Program-made: the position numbers and the translations under genes
Notes under the pieces: generated by a model
Databases searched by the model: none
The model's input: the letters and a program-made list of their open reading frames with translations, nothing else
Told to the model about the DNA's origin: nothing
Assembly (NCBI GenBank): GCA_910584375.1
Contig: CAJUAH010000011.1
Coordinates: forward strand, 55,380 to 119,379
From: an uncultured Acetatifactor sp.
Lineage (GTDB): Bacteria > Bacillota > Clostridia > Lachnospirales > Lachnospiraceae
DNA length: 64,000 nucleotides
Reading direction: 5' to 3'
In this document: piece by piece, positions 1 to 7,401 of the stretch
Numbering within the stretch: position 1 is the first letter of the stretch
Layout: every line of letters begins with the position of its first letter

Positions 1-585
1 GACGTTCGAAAAGGCCCTCTGTCCAGAGCGCGGAAACATATCAGCCAGCGGGGGCTTGAGACATACATAGAGACCAGGCTCTCCGACGGCGTGGCCGCGA
101 TGGAGGCCGGGGAGGCGGACACCGTGCTCTGCGCCGGTATGGGCGGCAGGCTGATGCAGAGGATTCTGGAGGAGGGCAGGGAAAAACTGGAGTCGGTGGG
201 GGAACTGATCTTACAGCCCCAGTCGGAACTGCGCGCCTTTCGGGCATATCTTCGGGGATCCGGTTATGGGATTACGGCGGAAGATATGGTGTATGAGGAC
301 GGAAAATATTATCCCATAATGAAAGCGGTTCCCAGGTTCGAGAGGCAGGAGGCTACCCTGACAGCGGATGATCAGGCATTGCGGGATTGCTTTGGAGAAC
401 TGCTGTTGGCCCACAGACATCCGGTGCTGAAACAGTATCTGCTGGCGGCGGAGCAAAGTTGCGGCCAGATATTGGGGCAGTTGGAAGGAGCTACGGACAG
501 GGAGAGGGCGGCGCTGCGTTACCGGGAACTGGTGGAGGAACGGCGGCTGATCTCGTTGGCGCTGAAACGGTATTATACCGACTAA
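1..585 (+). CDS. trmK: tRNA (adenine22-N1)-methyltransferase TrmK, 5'-truncated
   Basis: The frame is open from the first base, so the N-terminus lies outside the window. The visible 194 residues begin DVRKGPLSRA and continue with the SAM-binding stretch ADTVLCAGMGG, both typical of TrmK/YqfN enzymes that methylate N1 of A22 in tRNA using S-adenosylmethionine. The C-terminal half is a charged helical region ending in RLISLALKRYYTD, as in the family. The gene stops with TAA at 583-585. No terminator is evident in the 126 bp before the next gene. The family call is firm because the RKGPL and AGMGG blocks sit at the expected spacing. Confidence 0.9.
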   Translation, partial: DVRKGPLSRARKHISQRGLETYIETRLSDGVAAMEAGEADTVLCAGMGGRLMQRILEEGREKLESVGELILQPQSELRAFRAYLRGSGYGITAEDMVYEDGKYYPIMKAVPRFERQEATLTADDQALRDCFGELLLAHRHPVLKQYLLAAEQSCGQILGQLEGATDRERAALRYRELVEERRLISLALKRYYTD

Positions 586-711
586 CGTTAAGATTTTTCG
601 ATTTCCGCATACGGACGGGAAAAACCAATCGTTAGTGAGTATATTTATAAAAATACGGATTCTGCCGTAGTCCGGCACAACGGACTGCAGGCAGGCGGAA
701 AAGAGGATGAG

Positions 712-2364
712 ATGAAGGTAGAAGTGTTGGGGCAGGAGAGGGAATACCCTCAGGGAATCACTTACGAGCAAATCGCGGCGGACTATCAGGAGCAGTACGA
801 CGGACTGATCGCTCTTGTCTGCGCGGACGGGAAACTGCGGGAGCTGTTCAAGCATGCCGCCAGGGACTGTAAGCTGAGTTTTTTCACGCTTAAGGACGCA
901 GTGGGGCACAAGACCTATGTGCGTTCGGCTACCATGCTGTGCATGAAGGCGATCTACGACACCATGGGCGAGAGGGCGGCGGCGATGTGCCGTCTGGAGT
1001 TTGCGGTGGGGAACGGCACTTATATCAGCACCGGCGGCGAGATTGCCGCCACGGGTAAGAACGCGGCGCGTATCAAGGCGCGGATGGATGAATTGCAGGC
1101 CATGGCCATGCCGTTTCGTAAAAAGTCTTATCCTCTGGACGAGGCCATCGAGTTGTTCCGGGCTAAGGGGATGACGGGCAAGACGGATCTGTTTCGCTAT
1201 CGCCGCAGTTCCTTTGTGAACGTGTATGAGATGGACGGTTACTACGACTATTATTACGGGTTTATGCTGCCCAATGCGGGATATGTGAAATGGTACGATC
1301 TACAGGCCTATGACGAGGGCTTTATGTTGGTGTTGCCGGAACAGAAGGAGCCTACGGTTGTCAAGCCTCTGGAGGAGAGGAGAAAGCTGTTTGAGACTTT
1401 GAAGGCCTCCGCTCAGTGGGGGCATGAGATCGGCATAGAGACGGTGGGACAGCTCAACAACCAGATATGCAGCGGCTCTATCAGCGACCTGATCCTGGTG
1501 CAGGAGGCGGAACAGGAGCGCAAGATCGGAGAGATCGCCCGGGAGATCGCGTCCCGCAAGGGCGTGAAATTTATTATGATCGCAGGGCCTTCCTCCTCCG
1601 GCAAGACCAGCCTGTCCCACAGGCTGTCGATCCAGCTGCGCACGCTGGGCATGACGCCCCATCCCGTGGCGCTGGACAACTATTTTGTAAACAGGGAGGA
1701 CACGCCGCTTGATGAGAACGGCGACTATAATTTTGAGTGTCTGGAGGCCATCGACGTCAAGCGTTTCAACGACGATATGACCAAGCTGCTGGCCGGGGAG
1801 CGGGTGGAGATACCGGAGTTCAATTTCAAGATCGGTCGCCGGGAGTATAACGGTAATTTCATGCAGCTGGGAAAAGAGGACGTGTTGGTCATCGAGGGAA
1901 TCCACGGGCTGAATCCCCGGATGAGTTACGCCCTGCCCGAGGAGAGCAAATACAAGATCTATATCAGCGCCCTGATCAACCTGAACATCGACGCCCACAA
2001 CCGGATCCCCACCACCGACGGCCGGCTCCTGCGCAGATTGGTACGGGACGCCCGGACCCGGGGAGCTTCCGCCCAGCGAACCATACAGATGTGGCCCTCC
2101 GTGCGCCGGGGGGAGGAGGAATATATTTTCCCCTTCCAGGAGGAGGCGGACGTGATGTTCAATTCCGCCACGATCTATGAGCTGGCGGCGCTGAAACAAT
2201 ATGCGGAGCCGCTGCTGTTCCACATCGAGAAGGATCAGCCGGAGTACCACGAGGCCAAGAGGCTGCTGAAGTTTCTGGAGTATTTTCTGGGCATCAGCAG
2301 CGAGGAACTGCCCCGGAATTCCATTTGCAGGGAATTTGTGGGCGGAAGCTGTTTCAGGGTGTAG
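712..2364 (+). CDS. Uridine kinase-like nucleoside kinase with N-terminal TGS/ThrRS-like region
   Basis: This 550-residue cytoplasmic protein has two parts. Residues 1-70 resemble a TGS domain and the region to about 240 resembles the second additional domain of threonyl-tRNA synthetase. Residues 285-490 form a phosphoribulokinase/uridine-kinase P-loop domain with Walker A GPSSSGKT at 292-299, LDNYF, and VIEGIHGLNP. Proteins of this architecture are common in Clostridia and are usually annotated as nucleoside (uridine) kinase, transferring phosphate from ATP to a nucleoside; the exact substrate cannot be told here. The start ATG at 712 follows GAGGATGAG. The length matches the family. A MerR gene follows after 84 bp with its own promoter. 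Confidence 0.85.
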   Translation: MKVEVLGQEREYPQGITYEQIAADYQEQYDGLIALVCADGKLRELFKHAARDCKLSFFTLKDAVGHKTYVRSATMLCMKAIYDTMGERAAAMCRLEFAVGNGTYISTGGEIAATGKNAARIKARMDELQAMAMPFRKKSYPLDEAIELFRAKGMTGKTDLFRYRRSSFVNVYEMDGYYDYYYGFMLPNAGYVKWYDLQAYDEGFMLVLPEQKEPTVVKPLEERRKLFETLKASAQWGHEIGIETVGQLNNQICSGSISDLILVQEAEQERKIGEIAREIASRKGVKFIMIAGPSSSGKTSLSHRLSIQLRTLGMTPHPVALDNYFVNREDTPLDENGDYNFECLEAIDVKRFNDDMTKLLAGERVEIPEFNFKIGRREYNGNFMQLGKEDVLVIEGIHGLNPRMSYALPEESKYKIYISALINLNIDAHNRIPTTDGRLLRRLVRDARTRGASAQRTIQMWPSVRRGEEEYIFPFQEEADVMFNSATIYELAALKQYAEPLLFHIEKDQPEYHEAKRLLKFLEYFLGISSEELPRNSICREFVGGSCFRV

Positions 2365-2394
2365 CGGCAAAACGCAATTTTTTGAAAATTGATA

Positions 2395-2425
2395 TTGACC
2401 TTATAGCGCACTGCAATGATATAAC
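2395..2425 (+). promoter_or_regulatory. MerR-type promoter with 19-bp spacer
   Basis: A -35 box TTGACC (2395-2400) and a -10 box TATAAC (2420-2425) are separated by 19 bp. The overlong spacer is the hallmark of promoters that MerR-family proteins activate by DNA twisting. Short arms TTATA and TATAA frame the spacer. It sits directly in front of the MerR gene, so autoregulation is the likely role. Confidence 0.65.
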
Positions 2426-2448
2426 GGTTTTGGAAAGGAGTGGCTGAT

Positions 2449-3267
2449 ATGACGATCAAAGAGTTTTCGCTGCTTTGTGGCTGCAATCCTCAGACTCTTC
2501 GATATTATGATCGCGTGGGCTTACTAAAACCGGTTAATGTGGACGCGTGGTCAGGATATCGATTTTATAAAGAGGAACAGGCTATTGCTTATGTAAAAAT
2601 CAAGAATTTGCAGAAAGCAGGATTTACGATCGAAGAAATAAGAGAACTGCAAAATAAGGATGACGCAGAGATTTATTATGCCTTTGAGCGTAAAATAGCT
2701 GAACAGGAAAAACGGTTACAGGAAATAAAAAATATTCAAAAGTCATATCAGACCGAAATAACAGACATGAATAAAAAGATTGAGGCGCTGCGCACATCGA
2801 TTAAAGGGTCAATGGTAGCATACGATCCCGCGGAGGAGTTTGGCATTGCCAAGGAGGACTATGAAGGAATCATTGAAAACCTTGATGCTTTCTTTGATGA
2901 AATGCTTGCGGCGGAGGATCCTTCAAAGTACGAGCTGCTGGACGATTCAGAAGAGAATAGGAATAAAGCGGAGCGGGACTTTCAGGAATGTTTGAAAAAT
3001 CCCTGCTGTGAATTGGTTTTTGAGAGACACGGCTGGAAGAATGTCAAAGATTTTTACAGTGAAATACCTGAATTATTGAATGATACAGAGTATTTCTTCC
3101 TCTTCAAGCTTGAAGAGGAAAAAGTCAACAGTACGGCATTTGCGAATACCCTCTTGGGGATAATGTGCATGAAGAATCCGGACGGAAAAATGAGTTTGAA
3201 ATGCAATGTGATCTATTCCGACGATGGGAATAATCATTTTTGGCTTTTAAAGGCCAAAAACCAATAG
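2449..3267 (+). CDS. MerR-family transcriptional regulator
   Basis: The N-terminus (MTIKEFSLLCGCNPQTLRYYDRVGLLKP, then SGYRFY) is a MerR winged helix-turn-helix. A coiled-coil dimerisation helix follows at about residues 75-115 (QEKRLQEIKNIQ, DMNKKIEAL). The C-terminal 150 residues are an effector domain I do not recognise. It has CC at about residue 187 and no metal-binding cysteine pattern of the MerR/CueR type, so a small-molecule ligand is more likely than a metal. I chose ATG 2449 over the in-frame GTG at 2440 because GAAAGGAG ends 8 bp before it. The gene has its own 19-bp-spacer promoter and a terminator downstream. No target gene is adjacent, which fits self-regulation plus distant targets. 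Confidence 0.88.
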   Translation: MTIKEFSLLCGCNPQTLRYYDRVGLLKPVNVDAWSGYRFYKEEQAIAYVKIKNLQKAGFTIEEIRELQNKDDAEIYYAFERKIAEQEKRLQEIKNIQKSYQTEITDMNKKIEALRTSIKGSMVAYDPAEEFGIAKEDYEGIIENLDAFFDEMLAAEDPSKYELLDDSEENRNKAERDFQECLKNPCCELVFERHGWKNVKDFYSEIPELLNDTEYFFLFKLEEEKVNSTAFANTLLGIMCMKNPDGKMSLKCNVIYSDDGNNHFWLLKAKNQ

Positions 3268-3286
3268 TCTGCTAATAAACCAAAGC

Positions 3287-3329
3287 AAAAAAGAACACTT
3301 TCAGGAATGCCTCCTGGAGGTGTTCTTTT
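3287..3329 (+). terminator. Bidirectional intrinsic terminator after the MerR gene
   Basis: AAAAGAACAC (3289-3298) pairs with GTGTTCTTTT (3320-3329) around a 21-nt loop. A run of A residues precedes the left arm and T residues end the right arm, so it can end transcripts from both sides. It would also shield the MerR gene from the leftward sigma-28-type promoter of the neighbouring invertible segment. Confidence 0.75.
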
Positions 3330-3371
3330 CTCTTTGGCATATATTCTTCCCTGCGGTCTGTTTTTCGGCGA

Positions 3372-3419
3372 TAAAGCAGATAGGTAACACAATGTATGTT
3401 GTGTTACCTATCTGCTTTA
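3372..3419. repeat. Left recombination site inside a 21-bp-armed palindrome
   Basis: Perfect 21-bp arms (3372-3392 and 3399-3419) surround the 6-bp spacer TGTATG (3393-3398). The inner 24 bp (3384-3407: arm GTAACACAA, spacer TGTATG, arm TTGTGTTAC) occur again as an exact reverse complement at 4133-4156. Nine-bp inverted binding arms around a 6-bp asymmetric spacer are the standard core-site layout of tyrosine recombinases. The extra outer symmetry is not shared by the right site and could form a strong hairpin in RNA. Confidence 0.9.
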
Positions 3420-3426
3420 CACTTTG

Positions 3427-3454
3427 TATATCGGTTGATGTGGAGTAAACTTTA
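3427..3454 (-). promoter_or_regulatory. Sigma-28 (SigD/FliA)-type promoter, facing left
   Basis: On the minus strand TAAA (3454-3451) is followed after 16 nt by CCGATATA (3434-3427). This fits the SigD consensus TAAA-N14-16-CCGATAT of Gram-positive flagellar genes closely. It lies just inside the left recombination site and fires toward it. No comparable promoter was found directly in front of csrA or flagellin, so this element is the best candidate for driving them once inverted. Confidence 0.8.
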
Positions 3455-3509
3455 GAGGCTGGCAGAAAAAAATTATTTTTTAGCAAAAATCACCCGAGGA
3501 GGAAAAGAA

Positions 3510-4103
3510 ATGAATACAGCACAACCAATACGCAGAGAAAAAGACTTGGTCTGTTTTAGGGAGTACTACAGGAAAGAAAAGCCTGACAGCAGGAACTATC
3601 TGATGATGGCGGTGGGATTGAACACTGCGCTCAGGATATCGGATATTCTGGAAATGCGTTGGGGAGACGTATATGATTTTGAGCGCAGGCGCTACAAAAC
3701 CCATTTATTTCTGATTGAAAAAAAGACGGGAAAGAAGTCTCTGGTATTGCTGAATGGCAATATCAGAGAAGCATTGATCGGGCAGGCGGAGGAACTGCGT
3801 AGAAGGGGCAGACGGTTGGAGGCCGGGGACTGGATCTTTGAAAATGAGAAAAAGCCGGGAAATCCCATCTCACGGGTGCAGGCCTTTCGCATTGTGAAAA
3901 AGGCGGCCAGAGGATGCGGTCTGGAGGGTGTAATCAGTTGTCATTCCCTGCGCAAAACTTTTGGTTATCACGCATGGAAACAGGGAGCGGAACCCGCGCT
4001 GCTCATGAATATTTTCAATCACTCGTCCTATACCAATACTGTCCGATATCTGGGAATTGAGCAGGACGACAGGGATCGGATTTTCCGAAATATATATCAG
4101 TAG
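3510..4103 (+). CDS. Small tyrosine recombinase (phase-variation invertase)
   Basis: This 197-residue protein is a catalytic domain with almost no N-terminal arm-binding region. The tyrosine-recombinase residues are visible: R42 (ALRISD), a lysine around 72-76 (EKKTGKK), H145-x-x-R148 (HSLRKTFG), H171 (FNHSS) and the nucleophile Y180 (RYLG). Similar compact enzymes, such as RecV of Clostridioides difficile, invert short DNA segments. The gene lies wholly between the two inverted 24-bp sites it probably acts on, so it flips together with the promoter. ATG 3510 follows GAGGAGG with 7-bp spacing. The C-terminus ends 29 bp before the right site. Transcripts reading through this gene could leak into csrA in the present orientation. 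Confidence 0.93.
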   Translation: MNTAQPIRREKDLVCFREYYRKEKPDSRNYLMMAVGLNTALRISDILEMRWGDVYDFERRRYKTHLFLIEKKTGKKSLVLLNGNIREALIGQAEELRRRGRRLEAGDWIFENEKKPGNPISRVQAFRIVKKAARGCGLEGVISCHSLRKTFGYHAWKQGAEPALLMNIFNHSSYTNTVRYLGIEQDDRDRIFRNIYQ

Positions 4104-4132
4104 TGGGAAATAGGCGGCAGATTTCACGTTTC

Positions 4133-4156
4133 GTAACACAACATACATTGTGTTAC
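4133..4156. repeat. Right recombination site
   Basis: Arm GTAACACAA, spacer CATACA, arm TTGTGTTAC form the exact reverse complement of the core of the left site. Beyond 24 bp only one more base pair of symmetry (C/G) is present, unlike the left site. It lies 47 bp upstream of the csrA-like start codon and would end up in the 5' leader of the csrA message after inversion. Confidence 0.9.
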
Positions 4157-4202
4157 GCAGTATATCCCATTGATGAGCAGACCATTCAAGGAGGAACAAA
4201 AA

Positions 4203-4478
4203 ATGTTGAGAATGTCCGTGGCAGCAGAAGAGTATTTGATGATCGGCGACGATATCCGGCTGGTCTTTCTGGGAGGAACCGGAAAACATATGCGCATTAT
4301 GATAGACGCGCCCAAGGATGTGAATATCGTTCGCAGCACCGTGCTGGAGAAACAATTTACTGATCCGGAGATCCGGGAGAAACTTCCCAGGTATTACGCG
4401 CAGGAGGAGCATCCTGAGAAATATAAAAAGAGATCCAAAGTAGTCATTACGAGGGGAAATGTAAGCGAAGTCCGGTAA
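4203..4478 (+). CDS. csrA: CsrA-like RNA-binding translational regulator with C-terminal extension
   Basis: Residues 1-49 follow the CsrA pattern: LMIGDDI at 12-18, VFLGGTGKHMRIMIDAPKDV, and R44, the key RNA-binding arginine, at its usual position. CsrA dimers bind GGA motifs and, in Bacillus, block flagellin translation. Two features are odd. The strand-1 arginines of classical CsrA (R6/R7) are V6/A7 here. A 40-residue charged tail (to residue 91) extends beyond the usual 60-75 residues. ATG 4203 follows AAGGAGG by 8 bp; the longer TTG start at 4170 lacks a good site. It sits between the inversion switch and flagellin, presumably in one transcript. No fliW is present in the window. Confidence 0.82.
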   Translation: MLRMSVAAEEYLMIGDDIRLVFLGGTGKHMRIMIDAPKDVNIVRSTVLEKQFTDPEIREKLPRYYAQEEHPEKYKKRSKVVITRGNVSEVR

Positions 4479-4611
4479 TAATCGGATGCGCTGGCAAGGC
4501 AGGCAGGGCCCGGCCTGAACAGTCGGTACATCCGCTTATCACATATAAGCAACTGTAAACCAGATAACCGATGCGAACGGATTCGTGTCAGGTAACACAA
4601 GGAGGTAAATC
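4479..4611 (+). promoter_or_regulatory. Flagellin leader with possible CsrA-binding sites
   Basis: The flagellin ribosome site is embedded in ACACAAGGAGG (4595-4605), close to the CsrA consensus ACARGGA. About 20 nt upstream, CGAA-CGGA-TTCG (4574-4585) could present a GGA in a hairpin loop, as in the two-site control of Bacillus hag. GGTAACACAA at 4591-4600 also equals one half of the recombination site. No sigma-28 or good sigma-A promoter was seen here, so flagellin probably depends on transcription from upstream of csrA. Confidence 0.5.
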
Positions 4612-6063
4612 ATGGTAGTACAACACAATTTAAGAGCAATGAATTCCAACAGAATGCTGGGGCTGACTTCTTCCGCCCAGTCCAAGTCCACCGAGAAACT
4701 GTCTTCCGGTTACAAGATCAACCGCGCCGCAGATGACGCCGCAGGTCTTGCTATCAGTGAGAAGATGAGAAAGCAGATGAGAGGTCTGACCCAGGCCTCC
4801 GCCAACGCCCAGGACGGTATCAGCGCGGTGCAGACCGCAGAGGGCGCTCTGACAGAAGTGCAGGATATGTTGCAGAGAATGAATGAGCTGGCGGTAAAGG
4901 CGGCCAACGGAACCAATTCTGAGTCTGACCGTACCGCGATCCAGAACGAGATCGATCAGTTGACCACAGAGATTGACCGTGTGGCTGAGACCACCAAGTT
5001 CAATGAGACTTATCTGCTGAAGGGGGATAAGGATGTAGCGAAGGTTTATACCTATAGCTATAAGAATAACTCGGCGGCGGTAACAGGAACGGCTACAATG
5101 AGTACAGATTCCGCCACTGATATTACGGCCAGTGTTACGGTAGCTGCCACTGCCAATCAGGACGACGCAAACGCAGTATTAAAGTCGTTGAGGGATCAGG
5201 GACTCCAGATCGAGTATACTGTTCCTGCCAAGCAGGCAGACGGATCGGCGGATACCGATAATGCGAAGTATTCGGTTAGCTTAATGGGTGAAGCCGCAAG
5301 TAAATACGATGTGGGTATTACAAATGCAAAGCAGGGTAAGTTCACTATCAATGACAAGCAGGGAAATAAAATCGCTGATATAGTGGCATCCGGAAGTGAT
5401 CTGGCAGCTGTAGGTTCTGAGAAAGCCACGATCATTGCGAGTGCGATTACGGCGGACATTGACAGCGATAAGGTTGCCAAGTACTACGACAGGGACGGTA
5501 ATGCGATTCCCACTAACGCGCTGGAAAAATATGTGACCACAGACAATACCGGCGCTGTGGCGGCGAAGGCGGGCGCCCCCCAACTTTATGACGCCGTAGG
5601 CAACAAGACAGATATCAAGACCGCTGATATTGCCAATCTGCAGGATCTAACCGGAGCATTGTCCCTGACTCTTCATGTGGGTGCGGATGCCACGTCCAAC
5701 AACCAGATCACTCTTAACATCGACGCTATGAGCGCCAAAGGTTTGGGTGTGAACGGCCTGAAGATTGACGGAACCAATGACGTCAATGCCCGTGACGCGA
5801 TCGAGACGATCAAGGCCGCTTTGCAGAAGGTTTCCGATCAGAGAGCATCTCTGGGCGCTGTACAGAACCGTTTAGAGCATACTATCAGTAATCTGGACAA
5901 CGTTGTGGAGAACACCACCGCTGCGGAAAGCCAGATTCGCGATACCGATATGGCTACGGAGATGGTCAGATATTCCAACAACAACATTCTGGCGCAGGCT
6001 GGCCAGGCCATGCTGGCACAGTCCAACCAGGCCAATCAGGGTGTGCTGTCCCTGCTCCAGTAA
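4612..6063 (+). CDS. fliC: Flagellin
   Basis: The 483-residue filament protein has the conserved N-terminal D0/D1 helices (LSSGYKINRAADDAAGLAIS) and the C-terminal D1/D0 helices ending NILAQAGQAMLAQSNQANQGVLSLLQ-type. The centre (about 150-390) is a variable surface domain rich in A, D, T and N. Residues 88-100 QRMNELAVKAANG match the TLR5-recognition segment, with the key arginine at R89. The protein is exported by the flagellar type III apparatus and has no signal peptide. ATG 4612 follows AAGGAGGTAAATC. It lies 133 bp after csrA, with no obvious promoter of its own, so it is likely controlled by the upstream inversion switch. Confidence 0.97.
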   Translation: MVVQHNLRAMNSNRMLGLTSSAQSKSTEKLSSGYKINRAADDAAGLAISEKMRKQMRGLTQASANAQDGISAVQTAEGALTEVQDMLQRMNELAVKAANGTNSESDRTAIQNEIDQLTTEIDRVAETTKFNETYLLKGDKDVAKVYTYSYKNNSAAVTGTATMSTDSATDITASVTVAATANQDDANAVLKSLRDQGLQIEYTVPAKQADGSADTDNAKYSVSLMGEAASKYDVGITNAKQGKFTINDKQGNKIADIVASGSDLAAVGSEKATIIASAITADIDSDKVAKYYDRDGNAIPTNALEKYVTTDNTGAVAAKAGAPQLYDAVGNKTDIKTADIANLQDLTGALSLTLHVGADATSNNQITLNIDAMSAKGLGVNGLKIDGTNDVNARDAIETIKAALQKVSDQRASLGAVQNRLEHTISNLDNVVENTTAAESQIRDTDMATEMVRYSNNNILAQAGQAMLAQSNQANQGVLSLLQ

Positions 6064-6115
6064 GGTAAATAGTAATCATGAACCGCAGTATCTGATACAG
6101 CGGGGGAAAGCGTGT

Positions 6116-6136
6116 GGGGGAGCCGCAAGGCTCCCC
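6116..6136. terminator. Hairpin between flagellin and the Rpn-like gene
   Basis: GGGGGAGCC and GGCTCCCC pair around a GCAA tetraloop. It lies between two convergent genes. No T-run follows on the plus strand, so termination is likely but not certain. Confidence 0.55.
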
Positions 6137-6170
6137 TGCATTGCGCCCTGCTCATCTGGGGCGTCTGCCT

Positions 6171-7157
6171 TCATTGCCTGGAGATTTCAATGCCTGTCTG
6201 TTCCACAAATGCATCTATACTGCCGCATCCTGTGGCAATGCGGCTCCATTCCCGCAGGGTGGGCAAATCACTCTGGTCTGTGATAGCGGTCTGTAGTTCT
6301 GTGGGGACATCGCCATATCTGGACAGCAATTCCAGGATCATGGCGGCCCGCTCCTGAAGCATGCCCTCTTCCCTTGCGTCCCGCTTTAGCAGCCGGATAT
6401 GTTTTTTCTCATCGTACTCAGTCAGTAGTCTCAGCATACCTAATACCCCCGATCTGTTTTCTGTCAGAAAATCCGTGAGGATCCCCCGATCCAAGCAATA
6501 GTTCACGGCCTCTTCCACAGAGGCTTTGACGGTTCTTCCGTCTGCCAGATTCTCCTTGACCCGGCCTATGAGGCAAGCGTATTCACGCAGCTTGGGGCAT
6601 CCGTCCATCAAGGACTGGTTGTGTCCCAGATTGATATTTCGCAGATGGACGGTCAGCTCCAGATCCGTCTGGACGTCCTTGTTCTGAAATGCGTCCGAGA
6701 GGCGCAGGAGTTCTTCATCCGCCGTCTCCCTGTCGCCATTGTAGAACACCACGCACTGCGGCGTGGGCAGCGTCACCAGCTTTTCCCCGTAGAGATTTGC
6801 GTCCTGCCCGTGGATGATCCGGTCATATTCTTCCGCTATGTAGAGCAGGAAACGCAGCGGCATGTTGGGGTTGTAGGTGCTTTGGTGCTCATACAGATTC
6901 AATGTGCCGACGACCATGAAAGCCAGGTCATTTACCATTTTCATATAGATGATGTTATCCAGTGTGATCACGGTGAGACGGCTCGGATCCGTGTAGGCCG
7001 AACCGTTTAACGCATTGTACAGCTGTAGCAGCGCGTCCCTGTCCTGTCCAAACAGGATGCAGAACAGCCGATCCTTGTACTTTCTGTTGACATGCAGCCT
7101 TCGCATGTATCTGTCCGGGCGGAACCCGGTGTCCGGGAATATTTTCTTTTTCCCCAT
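6171..7157 (-). CDS. Rpn/PDDEXK-family putative nuclease-transposase, copy 1
   Basis: The 328-residue protein resembles the Rpn/PD-(D/E)XK transposase-like proteins that are multicopy in Lachnospiraceae. Visible features are FPDTGFRPDRYMRRL at the start, a candidate active site D (NDLAF) followed by E-x-Q (YEHQS), and the family phrase NPNMPLRFLLYIAEEY. Some Rpn proteins promote RecA-independent recombination; the function here is untested. I chose ATG 7157 because GGAGG precedes it by 6 bp, although the frame is open to 7226. A second copy at 12624-13646 is nearly identical and in the same direction, also upstream of the gene. This copy lacks a 12-residue EGL/EGM-type repeat insert present in copy 2. 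Confidence 0.75.
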   Translation of the reverse strand: MGKKKIFPDTGFRPDRYMRRLHVNRKYKDRLFCILFGQDRDALLQLYNALNGSAYTDPSRLTVITLDNIIYMKMVNDLAFMVVGTLNLYEHQSTYNPNMPLRFLLYIAEEYDRIIHGQDANLYGEKLVTLPTPQCVVFYNGDRETADEELLRLSDAFQNKDVQTDLELTVHLRNINLGHNQSLMDGCPKLREYACLIGRVKENLADGRTVKASVEEAVNYCLDRGILTDFLTENRSGVLGMLRLLTEYDEKKHIRLLKRDAREEGMLQERAAMILELLSRYGDVPTELQTAITDQSDLPTLREWSRIATGCGSIDAFVEQTGIEISRQ

Positions 7158-7170
7158 AAAAACCTCCTGT

Positions 7171-7194
7171 ATATTGCGGAGATATCCGCAATAT
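7171..7194. repeat. Palindrome upstream of Rpn copy 1
   Basis: ATATTGCGGA and TCCGCAATAT form a perfect 10-bp-armed palindrome with a 4-nt centre, 14 bp upstream of the start codon. The same palindrome precedes copy 2. It could be an operator or an RNA hairpin covering the ribosome site. Confidence 0.6.
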
Positions 7195-7401
7195 GGAAAC
7201 CAAGGCGAGGGTATGGTCTTTCCCAAGACAAAATCCAGTCCCTGCCAATCAATATAGCGACAATTGAGTCATTGGCAGAAACTGCCCGAACTGTAAAGAA
7301 TACAAGATTCATAGATAACTCATGTATGTACAGTAACATGAAATGCGGGGTATGTCAATCATAGTTTAAGCAATTTTATGTAAAAAATTTTTCCCATTCT
7401 G

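Larger units (their letters stand above)
3393..4147. mobile_element. Invertible DNA segment carrying its own recombinase and a sigma-28-type promoter
   Basis: The segment between the two spacers is about 755 bp. It contains one tyrosine recombinase gene and one outward promoter. The flanking 24-bp sites match 24 of 24 positions in inverted orientation, including the asymmetric spacer, so recombination between them should invert rather than delete the segment. In the orientation read here the sigma-28-type promoter points left, away from csrA and flagellin. After inversion its -10 box would lie at about 4106-4113, roughly 90 bp before the csrA start codon. Inversion is inferred from sequence, not observed. 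Confidence 0.85.

Noticed and set aside
3411..3509. A rightward sigma-A promoter driving the recombinase
   Set aside because: No pair of boxes with acceptable spacing stood out, so none is annotated, although some promoter must exist.
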